Origin: Pseudonocardia terrae
GTDB taxonomy: Bacteria > Actinomycetota > Actinomycetes > Mycobacteriales > Pseudonocardiaceae
DNA: 64,000 nucleotides
NCBI RefSeq assembly: GCF_021343995.1
Contig: NZ_JAJTTE010000017.1
Coordinates: forward strand, 1 to 64,000
Reading direction: 5' to 3'
Positions within the stretch are counted from its first letter, which is position 1. Every line of letters begins with the position of its first letter. The notes beneath the pieces are model-generated. The model was not told where the DNA came from and searched no databases. It was given only the letters and a program-made list of their open reading frames with translations. The position numbers were made by a program, and so were the translations under genes. This document shows, one piece after another, positions 16,075 to 25,053 of the stretch.

Positions 16075-16145
16075 ATCTACTGACAGAATGCGCAAGCGCC
16101 TGCCCGCGGCGAGTGGTGCGCCGGTGTCACTTCCCGCGCACAGCG

Positions 16146-17840
16146 CTACGCCTCGATCAGGCGGCCGTCCTCGACGTGCCACCGGCGGGTGGCGCGGACC
16201 GTGTCGAGCATCCGGCGGTCGTGCGTGACCAGCAGGACGGTGCCGGGGAAGCTGTCGAGGGCCTGCTCGAGCTGCTCGATCGCCGGCAGGTCGAGGTGGT
16301 TGGTGGGCTCGTCGAGCACCAGGAGGTTCACCTCGCGGGCCTGCAGCAGGGCCAGCGCCGTCCGGGTGCGCTCGCCGGGGGACAGCGACGCGGCCGGCCG
16401 CGGCACGTGCTCCTTCGTCAGCCCGAACTTGGCCAGCAGCGTGCGCACCTCGGACTCGGGCCAGTCCGGCACCGCCCGGCCGAACGCCGTGACCAGCGGC
16501 TCGTCGCCGAGGAAGAGGCCGCGGGCCTGGTCGATCTCGCCGACCGTGACGCCCGCGCCGAGGCCGGCGGAGCCCTCGTCGACCGGGATCCGGCCGAGCA
16601 GCGCACCGAGCAGCGTGGTCTTCCCGGCCCCGTTCGCACCGGTGACGATCACCCGGTCCGCCCAGTCGACCTGCGCGGTGACCGGGCCGAGCACGAAGGC
16701 GGTGCCGTCCCTCCCGGGCCTGCGCACGACCGCGCCGTCGAGCCGGGCGGCGACCGCCCCGGAACGCGGGGCGGCGGCGATCGTCATCCGCAGCTCCCAC
16801 TCCTTGCGAGGCTCCTCGACGACCTCCAGCCGCTCGATCGCCCGCTGGGTCTGCCGGGCCTTGGCGGCCTGCTTCTCGCTGGTCTCCGCCCGCTTGGCCT
16901 TGACGTTCTTGTCGTTGTCCTTCGACTTCCGCCGCGCGTTGCGCACGCCCTGCGCCATCCAGTTCCGCTGCATCTGCGCGCGGTCCTTCAGGGCACCGAG
17001 CTTGTCGTCGTACTCCTCGTAGGCCTCGCGGGCGTGCCGACGGGCGATGTCGCGCTCGACCAGGTAGCTGTCGTAGCCGCCGTCGTAGACCCCGACCTGC
17101 CGCTGGTGCAGGTCCAGCTCCACGACCCGGTTCACGGTGCGCGCCAGGAACTCCCGGTCGTGCGACACGATCACCGCGGGCGAGCGCAGGCCCTGCACGA
17201 ACTTCTCCAGCCGCTCCAGGCCGTCGAGGTCCAGGTCGTTGGTCGGCTCGTCGAGCAGCAGGACGTCGTAGCGGGAGAGCAGCAGCGCGGCCAGCCCGGC
17301 ACGCGCGGCCTGGCCACCGGAGAGCACGGTCATCGGGGCGTCGAGCGGTACGCCGAGGCCGACCTCGGCGGCCACCTCGCCGGCCCGCTCGTCGAGGTCC
17401 GCGCCGCCGAGGGCGAGCCAGCGGTCGAGGGCGGCGGCATAGGCCTCGCCGGCCGTGAGCCCGCGAGCGGCCGCATCGGCACCGTCGCCACCCGCGCCGA
17501 GCTCCTCGGCGGCGGCGTCCATCGCGGCCTGCGCGGCGGCCACCCCGGTCCGGCGGGCCAGGTACTGCGCCACGGTCTCGCCGGGACGGCGCTCGGGTTC
17601 CTGCGGCAGGTGCCCGACGGTCGCGTCGGGCGGGCTGAGCGCGACCTCGCCCTCGACGTCGCCTTCCCGCCCACCCGGCTCCTCGCCGGCGAGCAGGCGC
17701 AGCAGCGTGGACTTGCCGGCGCCGTTGACCCCGACCAGCCCGACGACGTCGCCGGGGGCGACCACGAGATCCAGGTCGCTGAACAGGAGGCGGGCACCGT
17801 GCCCGGCGGACAGGCCCGTGGCCCGGAGGGTCGCGCTCAT
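16146..17840 (-). CDS. ABC-F family ATPase
   Basis: 564 aa with two ABC cassettes in one chain and no membrane segment. First cassette: VGVNGAGKST, LSGGQAARAG, LLLDEPTNDLD. Second: TGANGAGKTT, LSPGERTRTA, LVLDEPTNHLD. Between them lies a basic, helical linker (ARRKSKDNDKNVKAKR region) that in ABC-F proteins reaches into the ribosome. ABC-F proteins act on translation, some giving ribosome-protection antibiotic resistance; which branch this is cannot be told by eye. It is divergent from the PIG-L gene with only 32 bases between starts. Confidence 0.92.
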   Translation of the reverse strand: MSATLRATGLSAGHGARLLFSDLDLVVAPGDVVGLVGVNGAGKSTLLRLLAGEEPGGREGDVEGEVALSPPDATVGHLPQEPERRPGETVAQYLARRTGVAAAQAAMDAAAEELGAGGDGADAAARGLTAGEAYAAALDRWLALGGADLDERAGEVAAEVGLGVPLDAPMTVLSGGQAARAGLAALLLSRYDVLLLDEPTNDLDLDGLERLEKFVQGLRSPAVIVSHDREFLARTVNRVVELDLHQRQVGVYDGGYDSYLVERDIARRHAREAYEEYDDKLGALKDRAQMQRNWMAQGVRNARRKSKDNDKNVKAKRAETSEKQAAKARQTQRAIERLEVVEEPRKEWELRMTIAAAPRSGAVAARLDGAVVRRPGRDGTAFVLGPVTAQVDWADRVIVTGANGAGKTTLLGALLGRIPVDEGSAGLGAGVTVGEIDQARGLFLGDEPLVTAFGRAVPDWPESEVRTLLAKFGLTKEHVPRPAASLSPGERTRTALALLQAREVNLLVLDEPTNHLDLPAIEQLEQALDSFPGTVLLVTHDRRMLDTVRATRRWHVEDGRLIEA

Positions 17841-17872
17841 GACAGGGTCGAGGGTACGGGGACGATGTGCGC

Positions 17873-18589
17873 ATGACGCTGGAGCCCTTCCCCGACGACT
17901 GGTCGCGCGCCCTCGTCGTCGTCGCGCATCCCGACGACATGGAGTACGGCGGGGCGGGCGCCGTCGCCCGCTGGACGGCGGCCGGCAAGGAGGTGGCGTA
18001 CCTGCTGGTCACCCGCGGCGAGGCGGGCATCGACACCATCCCGCCGGTGGAGGCCGGGCCGCTGCGGGAGGCCGAGCAGCGGGCGGCCTGCGCCGCCGTC
18101 GGGGTCGCGGAGGTGGAGTTCCTCGACCATCCGGACGGGGTGGTGGAGTACGGGCTCCCGCTGCGCCGCGACATCGCCGCGGTCGTCCGGCGGCGCCGGC
18201 CCGAGCTCGTCGTCACCGGGAACTTCGCCGACCGCTGGCCCGCCGGCGGGCTCAACATGGCCGACCACGTCCACACCGGCCGCGCGGTGCTCGACGCCTG
18301 CCGCGACGCCGGCAACCGCTGGGTCTTCCCCGGCGCGGGCGGCGACCCGTGGACGGGTGTGCGGTACCTCGCCGCCACCGGCTCGCCGGAGCCCACCCAC
18401 GCCGTGGACATCGGGCCGGTGTTCGACCGGGCCGTCGCGTCGCTCTCGGCCCACCGGGCCTACCTGGCCGCGCTCGGGGACGGGGCGATGAGCGACCCGG
18501 AGTCGTTCCTGCGGTCACACGCCGAGGCCGTCGCGGAGCGGTTCCCGGGCTCGGCGCTCGCGGTCGGCTTCGAGCTGTTCTCCCTCTAG
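17873..18589 (+). CDS. PIG-L family deacetylase
   Basis: 238 aa from ATG 17873 (GTG 17867 is possible). Zinc-site motif AHPDDMEYGGAGAV near residue 22, TRGEAG, and the later histidine motif NMADHVHTG. Family members hydrolyse N-acetylglucosaminyl groups in small glycosides or lipid carriers, as MshB/Mca do in mycothiol metabolism, but this is a more distant branch. 71 bases upstream of menD on the same strand. Confidence 0.85.
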   Translation: MTLEPFPDDWSRALVVVAHPDDMEYGGAGAVARWTAAGKEVAYLLVTRGEAGIDTIPPVEAGPLREAEQRAACAAVGVAEVEFLDHPDGVVEYGLPLRRDIAAVVRRRRPELVVTGNFADRWPAGGLNMADHVHTGRAVLDACRDAGNRWVFPGAGGDPWTGVRYLAATGSPEPTHAVDIGPVFDRAVASLSAHRAYLAALGDGAMSDPESFLRSHAEAVAERFPGSALAVGFELFSL

Positions 18590-18660
18590 GAGGCTGCCCC
18601 GCGCGGGTGTGAGCAGCGGAGCACGGCGGGACCGGCGGGTGGCGACATAGGGTCGACGGC

Positions 18661-20340
18661 GTGAACCCGGCACCGACGAACGGCCCCGCGGCAGGGCCCG
18701 TCCAGGCCCGCGTGGTCGTGGACGAGCTGGTGCGCCTCGGCGTCACGGACGCCGTGCTGTGCCCGGGCTCGCGCAACGCGCCGCTCGCCTTCGCCCTGCA
18801 CGCGGCCGACGCCGCCGGTCGGCTGCGCCTGCACGTTCGGATCGACGAGCGCACGGGCGGGTTCCTCGCGCTCGGTCTGGCCCTCGGCTCCGGCCGTCCG
18901 GTCCCGGTGGTGACGACCTCGGGCACGGCCGTCGCCAATCTGCATCCGGCGGTGCTGGAGGCCTCGCACTCGGGCGTGCCGCTGCTGGCGCTCACCGCCG
19001 ACCGGCCGCCGGAGCTGGTCGGCACCGGGGCGAGCCAGACGATCGAGCAGCAGGGGATCTTCGGCGGGGCGGTCCGGCGGGCGGGCACCCTGGCCGTCGC
19101 CCGGCTCGCGCCGGGCGAGCCCGGCCGGTGGCGCGCCGCGGTCGACCGGATCGTCGCTGCGGCGACCGGCGCACTCGGCGAGCCACCGGGACCGGTCCAC
19201 CTCAACATCCCCTTCGCGGAGCCGCTGGTCCCCGACCCGGCCGCGGAGGTCCCGCCCGGGCGTCCGGACGGGGCGCCCTGGACCGTGGTCCCGCCGGCGC
19301 GTCGCACCGCGCCGCCGCTGCCGCTCGATCCCTCGGCGCCGACCCTCGTGATCGCCGGCGGCGGCGCGGGGATCGATCCGTCGGTGCTGGCCGGGGCGCC
19401 GATCGTGGCCGAGCCGTCGTCGCCGCTGTGGCCGCACGCCCTGCGCAGCGGGCCCTGGCTGCTCGGGGCGCCCGGCGGCCCGCCGCGGCCCACGCAGGTG
19501 GTCGTCGTCGGGCGGCCCACCCTGCACCGCGCGGTCGCACGCCTGCTCGCCGCCCCCGACCTGCGCGTCTACGCCGCCGCGGACCCGCACGGCACGCCGT
19601 GGACGGACGTCGCGGGCACGGTCCGGGCGGTCGGTGAGGTACCGGCGCTCGCGCCGCCGCGGGCGTGGGTGCAGCGGTGGCAGGAGGCCGACGAGGTGGC
19701 GTCCGCGGCGCTCGACCGGGCGCTGCCCGAGGGACCGCGGGGGCTGTCACTGGCCCGCGAGCTGGTCGGCGCGCTGCCGGACGGCTCCCGGCTGGTCCTG
19801 GGCTCGTCGAGCCCGGTGCGCGACGTCGCGCTCGCCGCGGTGCCCCGGCCCGGGCTGTCGGTGCTGTCCAACCGCGGCGTCGCGGGCATCGACGGGACGG
19901 TCTCCACGGCCGTCGGGGCCGCGCTGACCCATCCCGGCCCCACCGTGGCGCTGCTCGGCGACCTGACGCTGCTGCACGACACCACCGGCCTGCTCATCGG
20001 CCCGGACGAGCCGCGGCCCGCCCTGTCGATCGTGGTGCTCAACGACTCCGGCGGCGGGATCTTCGGCCTGCTCGAGCAGGGAGCGCCGGCGCACGCGGAG
20101 TCGTTCGAGCGGATCTTCGGCACCCCGCACCGGGCCGACCTCGCCGCGGTCGCCACCGGGCTCGGCGCGGCCCACGTGCTGGTCACGGTGCCGTCGGAGT
20201 TCGCCGAGGCCGTCGTGCCGACCGGCCCGGGGCTGCGGATCGTCGAGGTCCGCGCCGACCGCGTGTCGCTGCGTGCCGGTCACGCCGCGCTGGCCGACGA
20301 GGTCGCCACCGCCCTGGCCGCCCTGCCCGCCAGAACGTAG
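18661..20340 (+). CDS. menD: SEPHCHC synthase (MenD)
   Basis: 559 aa from GTG. Thiamine-diphosphate enzyme that adds the succinyl-semialdehyde unit of 2-oxoglutarate to isochorismate. Visible: LCPGSRNAPLAFAL near the N-terminus, the cofactor-activating glutamate region RIDERTGGFLALGLA, VVTTSGTAVANLHPAV, SNRGVAGIDGTVSTAVG, and the TPP/Mg motif from LLGDLTLLHD to NDSGGGIFGLL. Length matches actinobacterial MenD. Separated from menE-menB by about 14 kb and from menF by the repeat region. Confidence 0.95.
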   Translation: MNPAPTNGPAAGPVQARVVVDELVRLGVTDAVLCPGSRNAPLAFALHAADAAGRLRLHVRIDERTGGFLALGLALGSGRPVPVVTTSGTAVANLHPAVLEASHSGVPLLALTADRPPELVGTGASQTIEQQGIFGGAVRRAGTLAVARLAPGEPGRWRAAVDRIVAAATGALGEPPGPVHLNIPFAEPLVPDPAAEVPPGRPDGAPWTVVPPARRTAPPLPLDPSAPTLVIAGGGAGIDPSVLAGAPIVAEPSSPLWPHALRSGPWLLGAPGGPPRPTQVVVVGRPTLHRAVARLLAAPDLRVYAAADPHGTPWTDVAGTVRAVGEVPALAPPRAWVQRWQEADEVASAALDRALPEGPRGLSLARELVGALPDGSRLVLGSSSPVRDVALAAVPRPGLSVLSNRGVAGIDGTVSTAVGAALTHPGPTVALLGDLTLLHDTTGLLIGPDEPRPALSIVVLNDSGGGIFGLLEQGAPAHAESFERIFGTPHRADLAAVATGLGAAHVLVTVPSEFAEAVVPTGPGLRIVEVRADRVSLRAGHAALADEVATALAALPART

Positions 20341-20540
20341 CTCCTTCCGCGCTACGGCGTTGGCCTGCAACGGGTCTGCGCCGGACGGCGTAGAGGGCTC
20401 GTCCGAGTGGTCACTCTGCGCCGGCTACTGTGCGTTCTGCGTAACGGCCGGTGGTGGAGCGCCGACAGGGGAGCGGAGCCGCCGCTCCCGGCCTCGCCCG
20501 CTCCCCGCGCCCGGCCGCCCCCCGAACGACCGAGGTACCG

Positions 20541-21959
20541 GTGACTTCCAGCACCCGGAGCCGCGCGGATGCCCCCACCGCGCGGCCCGCCCCCGACGCA
20601 TGGCCCACGGGCCGGCGCCGCCGCGGGGCTGCGGACCCCGCTCGTGTCGAGCACCGGTTCGGGGTCCGGCCGGTCGCGGCGCGGTGCTTCGCGCTCGAGT
20701 GCGGCCTGGTCGCCCTGGCCGGCGGGATCGCGTGGACCACGGTCCGAGCCGTCGACGCCGCCGGGCTGCCGGCCGCGCGGATCGCCTCCGTGCTCGTGTT
20801 CGCCGGCGGGATCAGCGCGGCCGTGATGATCGCCGTGGCCGGGCGGGCGTCGGGCAGCCGGCGCGCGGGCCGGATCGCCGCCGCCGTCGGTGGTGCCGCC
20901 CTCGTCGGTCCGCTGCCCGCGGCGCTCGACCTCGGGGGTGCGGCGGGCCTCTGGCCGCTCGTGGCCGTGGTGGGGCAGCTCTGCGTCGTCGCGCTGCTGG
21001 TGGTGGCGGTGCGCCGGCGCTCGCCCGCGACGCGGCCCGTCGTGACCGTCGCCGCGACCGTGCTGGCCTGTGCCGCCGCCCTCGCCGGCACCCTGTACGG
21101 GCTCGCCCCCGGGGTCGGCCTTCCCGGGGCGCTGGTCGCCGACCTCGCGCTCGCGGCCTGGGCCGGTGCCGGGGCGGCCGGGCTGCTCGCCGTCGGCGCG
21201 GGTCTGCGGCGCGACCGTCCGCTGCTGCGCCGGGTCGGCGTCGCCTTCGCGCTGCTCGCCGCCTCCGCCGCGGTCCGGGCGTCGGGGGCCGCGGTCGTCG
21301 TCCCCGTGGCCCTGACCCTCGCCGCGACGTTCGCGCTGCTGGCCGCCGCCGTGCCGTTCCTGTTCAGCGCGGTGCGAGGCCTGTGGGAGCAGCGCGAGGC
21401 GTACCGGGTGGAGGCGGAGCGGCTGCGCGCCGCCCTCCGGTCGGCGGGGACGGACGGGCGTCGAACCGGTTCGGGCTCGGACGGGCGCGCGACGGGTTGG
21501 GCGGGCTCGGAGGGGCGTGGCAGCGGCTGGGCGGGCTCGGAGAGGCGCGGCCGCGGTTCGGCGGGCTCGGAGGGGCGTGGCCGCGGTTCGGCGGGCTTCG
21601 ACGGGCGCGGCCGCGGTTCGGCGGGCTCGGAGGGGCGTGGCAGCGGCTGGGCGGGCTCGGAGGGGCGCGGCCGCGGCTGGGCGGGCTCGGAGGGGCGTGG
21701 CAGCGGTTCGGCGGGCTTCGACGGGCGCGGAACCCATGGGGCCGGCCTCGAGTCGGGATCCGCGGGGGTCGCCGAGGTCCTGGCGCTCGCCGATGCGGTG
21801 GACGAACGCCGTCGGTCGAGCCGCGGCCCCCTGCGCCTCGTGCCTTCCCCGACCGCCGGCCCGTCCGCAGCGCGGCAGGAGGGTGGTCGGGGTAGGGGTG
21901 CGGACCGGGTCCCACCCGGCGCCGCCGACTCACCAAGCCGTGCCACGGGTGGTCCATGA
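20541..21959 (+). CDS. multi-pass membrane protein with a tandem-repeat cytoplasmic tail
   Basis: 472 aa from GTG 20541, chosen for GAGGT five bases upstream; an in-frame start at 20451 would add 30 residues. Residues ~45-290 carry about seven hydrophobic Ala/Val/Leu-rich segments. After a short charged helix (LWEQREAYRVEAERLRAAL) come about nine 10-residue repeats of the form (S/W)AG(S/F)(E/D)GRG(S/R)G, then a disordered tail. No known family recognised. The helix after the last segment resembles the signalling linker of membrane sensor proteins, but no output domain follows. Confidence 0.6.
   Translation: MTSSTRSRADAPTARPAPDAWPTGRRRRGAADPARVEHRFGVRPVAARCFALECGLVALAGGIAWTTVRAVDAAGLPAARIASVLVFAGGISAAVMIAVAGRASGSRRAGRIAAAVGGAALVGPLPAALDLGGAAGLWPLVAVVGQLCVVALLVVAVRRRSPATRPVVTVAATVLACAAALAGTLYGLAPGVGLPGALVADLALAAWAGAGAAGLLAVGAGLRRDRPLLRRVGVAFALLAASAAVRASGAAVVVPVALTLAATFALLAAAVPFLFSAVRGLWEQREAYRVEAERLRAALRSAGTDGRRTGSGSDGRATGWAGSEGRGSGWAGSERRGRGSAGSEGRGRGSAGFDGRGRGSAGSEGRGSGWAGSEGRGRGWAGSEGRGSGSAGFDGRGTHGAGLESGSAGVAEVLALADAVDERRRSSRGPLRLVPSPTAGPSAARQEGGRGRGADRVPPGAADSPSRATGGP
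21471..21740 (+). repeat. 30-bp coding tandem repeat, about nine copies
   Basis: Units vary around GGGCTCGGAGGGGCGTGGC followed by AGCGGCTGGGC or CGCGGTTCGGC. Because 30 is a multiple of 3 the repeat keeps the frame and encodes Gly/Arg/Ser-rich decapeptides. Copies alternate between two subtypes (SEGRGSGWA and FDGRGRGSA), suggesting block duplication. Confidence 0.85.
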
Positions 21960-22709
21960 TCGCCGGTCGTGGACCACGGAAGTCGGAAATCGACCCGCCC
22001 GGTCCTGAATTCGTGATCTTGGGTGCGGAGGAGGGCTCGGATCTGCCGTGATCGTCGTTGGTGGGCGTGGGCGGTTGGATTTCGACCTGCTCGGTCCTGA
22101 AGTCGTGATCTTGGCCGGCGTGGAGGAGGGCTCGGATCTGCCGTGATCATCGTTCGTGGGCGTGGGCGGTCGGATTTCGACCTGCTCGGTCCTGAAGTCG
22201 TGATCTTGGCCGGCGTGGACGGCTCGGATCTGCCGTGATCGTCGTTGGTGGGCGTGGGCGGTCGAATTTCGACCGCACTGCCCCGAAGCTGGTGATCTTC
22301 GGCGCTGGTGGCCTGGCGCGGCCTCGTCGTGATCGCTGCTCGGGACCTTTTCAGGCCGTGGGCGGCCGAGGGATCTCCGGAGCGGTGATCTTGGCGCCGA
22401 CGGCCGGCTAGGGCGCGCCGTGATCGTCGTTCGTGGGCGTGGGCGTGGGCGTGGGCGGCCGGAAGCCGACTGTCCCGCTTCCGATGCCGTGGTTTCGGTT
22501 GCGGAGGGCCGGCTCCCTCTGCCGTGATCGTCGCTCGGGGGCGTAGGCGGTCGAGAATCGACTGTTCTGCTCCTGAACTGGTGGTCGTGGTGCTCGCCGG
22601 CCATGGAACGCTCGTCGTGATCGCTGTTCGGGACTCCTCGGGGCCGTGGGTGGCCGGAATAGGTCCGAGGCGGTGATCTTGTCTACCGGGACCTGAGGCG
22701 GAGTAGGCC
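21956..22709. repeat. tandem array of eight ~93-bp non-coding units with paired GTGATC motifs
   Basis: Unit starts (GTGATC, or ATGATC in the first) fall at 21956, 22048, 22143, 22235, 22329, 22420, 22524 and 22617. In each unit a second GTGATC-like motif follows at +56 or +57, at 22013, 22105, 22200, 22292, 22385, 22581 and 22673; unit six has it at +69 because GTGGGC is repeated two extra times, exactly 12 bases. Midway between the pair most units carry a small inverted repeat such as GGTCGAATTTCGACC. Unit lengths (91-95) are not multiples of 3, so no frame is kept: this is not coding. Function unknown. Confidence 0.85.
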
Positions 22710-22760
22710 TGCTGGGCCCTCGAGGAGTAGCACGTCCGCGCCCTCGTGTCCCGCTCGGCC

Positions 22761-22799
22761 GACGGCCCGGGGCCGACCTGCCCCAGGGCTCGGGCCGTC
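22761..22799. other. inverted repeat between the two parts of the GTGATC array
   Basis: GACGGCCCG at 22761-22769 faces CGGGCCGTC at 22791-22799, a perfect 9-bp stem around 21 bases that themselves contain GGGC/GCCC complementarity. It sits in the ~140-base stretch 22710-22849 that interrupts the array. I see no gene here. It may be a terminator or a remnant of whatever split the array. Confidence 0.5.
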
Positions 22800-22849
22800 G
22801 TATGACAGGGGAATGGCGCGGCAGGAGCGCGACGCCCGGTTCCACCCTC

Positions 22850-23255
22850 GTGATCACCGGTCGTGGACCGCGGCAGTCGTGAATCGACCTTCCCGCTCCA
22901 GGCCTCGTGATCGTGACTGCCGGGCGAGGGGCGGCTCGATCTGGGTGTGATCGACGCTCGTGGACGCAGCCGGTCGACGCGCGACCCTCTGGCTCCCGGA
23001 GTGGTGATCTCGACCGGCTGCCGGTCGGGGTGGACGGGTGTAGACCACGTTCAGCGTGGCCGACGAGGTCCCGCCGAGCGGTAGCGGCACCATCTCGGAG
23101 GACCTTCCCGACGATCACGGTGAGAAGGCTGCCTCCCGACCGTCGTTCGGTGATCATGGCCCGAGGGCTGCTCTCCCGGCGACCATCTCCCCGTGACGCG
23201 ACCGGAACGACCTCCCGCCCGTGATCGCGGCTCGTCGTCCGGCACCGCTCCCGCG
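22850..23255. repeat. degenerate continuation of the GTGATC array
   Basis: Two further units start at 22850 and 22947, each with the second motif at +57 (22907 and 23004) and a central inverted repeat (GTCGtgaatCGAC; GGTCGacgcgCGACC). From about 23045 to 23255 only scattered GATCAC/GTGATC motifs remain (23114, 23150, 23220). The bases up to the menF stop at 23286 hold no recognisable gene. Confidence 0.7.
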
Positions 23256-23285
23256 CGCCCGAACACCCTGAGCCGGGGGCCCGAC

Positions 23286-24506
23286 CTACCCCTCCAACGC
23301 CTCCCGCACCGCGAGGAGCTTGGCGGCGGCCTCGCGGACCTCGGTGTCGGGATCGGAGTCGGCGACGATCCCGCAGCCCGCGTAGAGACGGGCGACGGCG
23401 CCGTCGAGCTGGGCGCAGCGGAGGGCGACGCCGAGCTCTCCGCCGCCGTCGGCGCCGATCCAGCCGACGGGGCCGGCGTAGCGGCCGCGGTCCATGCCCT
23501 CCAACGCGGCGATCAACGCGACGGCCTCCTCGCGCGGGGTGCCGCCGACCGCGGCGGTCGGGTGCACCGCGCCGGCGATGCGGAGCAGGGAGGCGTCGCC
23601 GCGGACCCGGCCGCGGACGTCGCTGGCCAGGTGCGAGACGTTGTGCAGGGCCAGGACCGACGGCTCGGCCGGCACCTCGAGCGAGCGGCAGAAGGGGCGC
23701 AGCCGCTCGGCCAGCGAGTCGACGGCGTAGGCGTGCTCGACCCTGTTCTTGTCCGAGCTCAGCGATCCCTCGCCCGGCCAGACGGTGCCGGCCAGGACCC
23801 GCGACTCGACGACCGGGCCGCGCTTTCGCAGCAGCAGTTCCGGGGTGGCCCCCACCAGCCCGTCGACGGCGAACGCCCAGCAGGTGGGGTAGCGCTCGGC
23901 CAGGCCGCGGAGCAGGTGCCGGGGGTCGTGCGGGGCCTCGTCGACCGCGAGGAGGTCGTGGGCCAGGGCAGCCTTGTCGAGCTCGCCCTCCCGCATCCGC
24001 CGGACCGCCTCGGCCACGGCCGCGCGGTACCCCGCGACGGACAGGTCGCCGTCGGCGTAGCGGAGCCGTCCGCTGGGCCGCACCGGCTCGGCCGAGGTCA
24101 CGGGGTGCGGGTCGCCGAACTCGGTGACCCATGCGCGCCCGCCCCGCATCCCGACGACGACGCGCGGCACCACCAGCACGGACCCGGGCGAACGGTCGGC
24201 GAAGGTCAGCGACGCGAAGGCCACGGCGCCGGTGCCCGGCAGGCCCACCTCGTCGGTGACGTCGATCTCGGCGAGCAGCCCGCGCCACCACGCGTCGGCC
24301 TCGGCGAACCGGCCCGCGCCGGTGCCGGTGAAGCGCGCGACCTCGCCCCAGCCGACCAGTCCCTCGCCGCCGCGCACCCAGGACAGCGCGCCCCGCGCCT
24401 CGGGCAGGAGCGACAACAGGCCGCCCGCGGGCGGGTCCACCTCACGGGTCCGGACCTCCAGACCGATGGGCAGCGCAGCGGTCGTCACGCCGTCGAGCGT
24501 AGGCAC
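23286..24506 (-). CDS. menF: isochorismate synthase
   Basis: 406 aa from GTG 24506 (GTG 24488 is the alternative). Chorismate-binding fold: ELDKAALAHDLL, TPELLLRKRGPVVESRVLAGT, SSDKNRVEHAYAVDSL, GAVHPTAAVGGTPREEA, and the C-terminal YAGCGIVADSDPDTE with acidic Mg ligands. The missing lyase partner and the nearby menD make isochorismate for menaquinone the likeliest product; a siderophore-type DhbC role is less likely. It opens the pathway by turning chorismate into isochorismate. Confidence 0.92.
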   Translation of the reverse strand: MPTLDGVTTAALPIGLEVRTREVDPPAGGLLSLLPEARGALSWVRGGEGLVGWGEVARFTGTGAGRFAEADAWWRGLLAEIDVTDEVGLPGTGAVAFASLTFADRSPGSVLVVPRVVVGMRGGRAWVTEFGDPHPVTSAEPVRPSGRLRYADGDLSVAGYRAAVAEAVRRMREGELDKAALAHDLLAVDEAPHDPRHLLRGLAERYPTCWAFAVDGLVGATPELLLRKRGPVVESRVLAGTVWPGEGSLSSDKNRVEHAYAVDSLAERLRPFCRSLEVPAEPSVLALHNVSHLASDVRGRVRGDASLLRIAGAVHPTAAVGGTPREEAVALIAALEGMDRGRYAGPVGWIGADGGGELGVALRCAQLDGAVARLYAGCGIVADSDPDTEVREAAAKLLAVREALEG

Positions 24507-24567
24507 AGCGACCAGCCGGCGCCCGTCCCCGGCGGGGAGGCGGTAACCACACTCCTATGCTCTGCCC

Positions 24568-25053
24568 ATGGCCGGGAGTGTGGCGGGCGAGGTGTTCGTC
24601 GAGGCCGGGCGCACCGCCCGGGCCGTCGGCCGCACCCTCCGGAGGCGGCTGCCGACGATCCTCACCGGGCTCGCCGTGCTGGCCACGTTCCTGTCGGTCG
24701 TCGGCTTCCTCGGGGCCGTGGCCGACGACGTCGCCATCAGCCGCGACCGCGCGACGGCCACCGCCGACGTGCTGGAAGGGACCACCTTCGCCCGCACGCT
24801 CGTCCGGTTCCCGGTGCCCGACGGGCAGCTGCTCGTCCCCGACCGGGGCGTCTACTACCCGCGCGGCCTGCAGCCCGGCACGTCCGTCCTGGTCGAGTAC
24901 GACCGCGCCGACCCGGACCTGGTCCGGGTGGCGGGGCGGACGGCGTTCTCGGGCCTGCCGCTGACCATCGGGTTCGTCGCCCTCGCGTGGGTGGTGTTCG
25001 GCGGGGCGGCGGTGCTCGTGCGGAGGCGCCGTCAGGCCGCCCACCACGAGTAG
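24568..25053 (+). CDS. DUF3592-type membrane protein
   Basis: 161 aa. Two membrane segments (LPTILTGLAVLATFLSVVG near residue 30, and LPLTIGFVALAWVVFG near 132) flank an extracytoplasmic beta-rich loop with ATADVLEGT, FPVPDGQ and GTSVLVEYDRADPDLVRVAG, the DUF3592 pattern. It is divergent from menF (61 bases) and its last 22 bases overlap the end of the convergent phosphatase gene. Function unknown. Confidence 0.8.
   Translation: MAGSVAGEVFVEAGRTARAVGRTLRRRLPTILTGLAVLATFLSVVGFLGAVADDVAISRDRATATADVLEGTTFARTLVRFPVPDGQLLVPDRGVYYPRGLQPGTSVLVEYDRADPDLVRVAGRTAFSGLPLTIGFVALAWVVFGGAAVLVRRRRQAAHHE

Noticed and set aside
15655..18411. 918-codon minus-strand fusion of ArsR with upstream sequence
   Set aside because: Only the last 108 codons are ArsR; the rest is a shadow of the ABC-F and PIG-L genes.
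21930..22604. Minus-strand open frame of 224 codons through the GTGATC array
   Set aside because: Successive units are 91-95 bases, so equivalent repeats fall in different frames; the 'protein' is not conserved between units.
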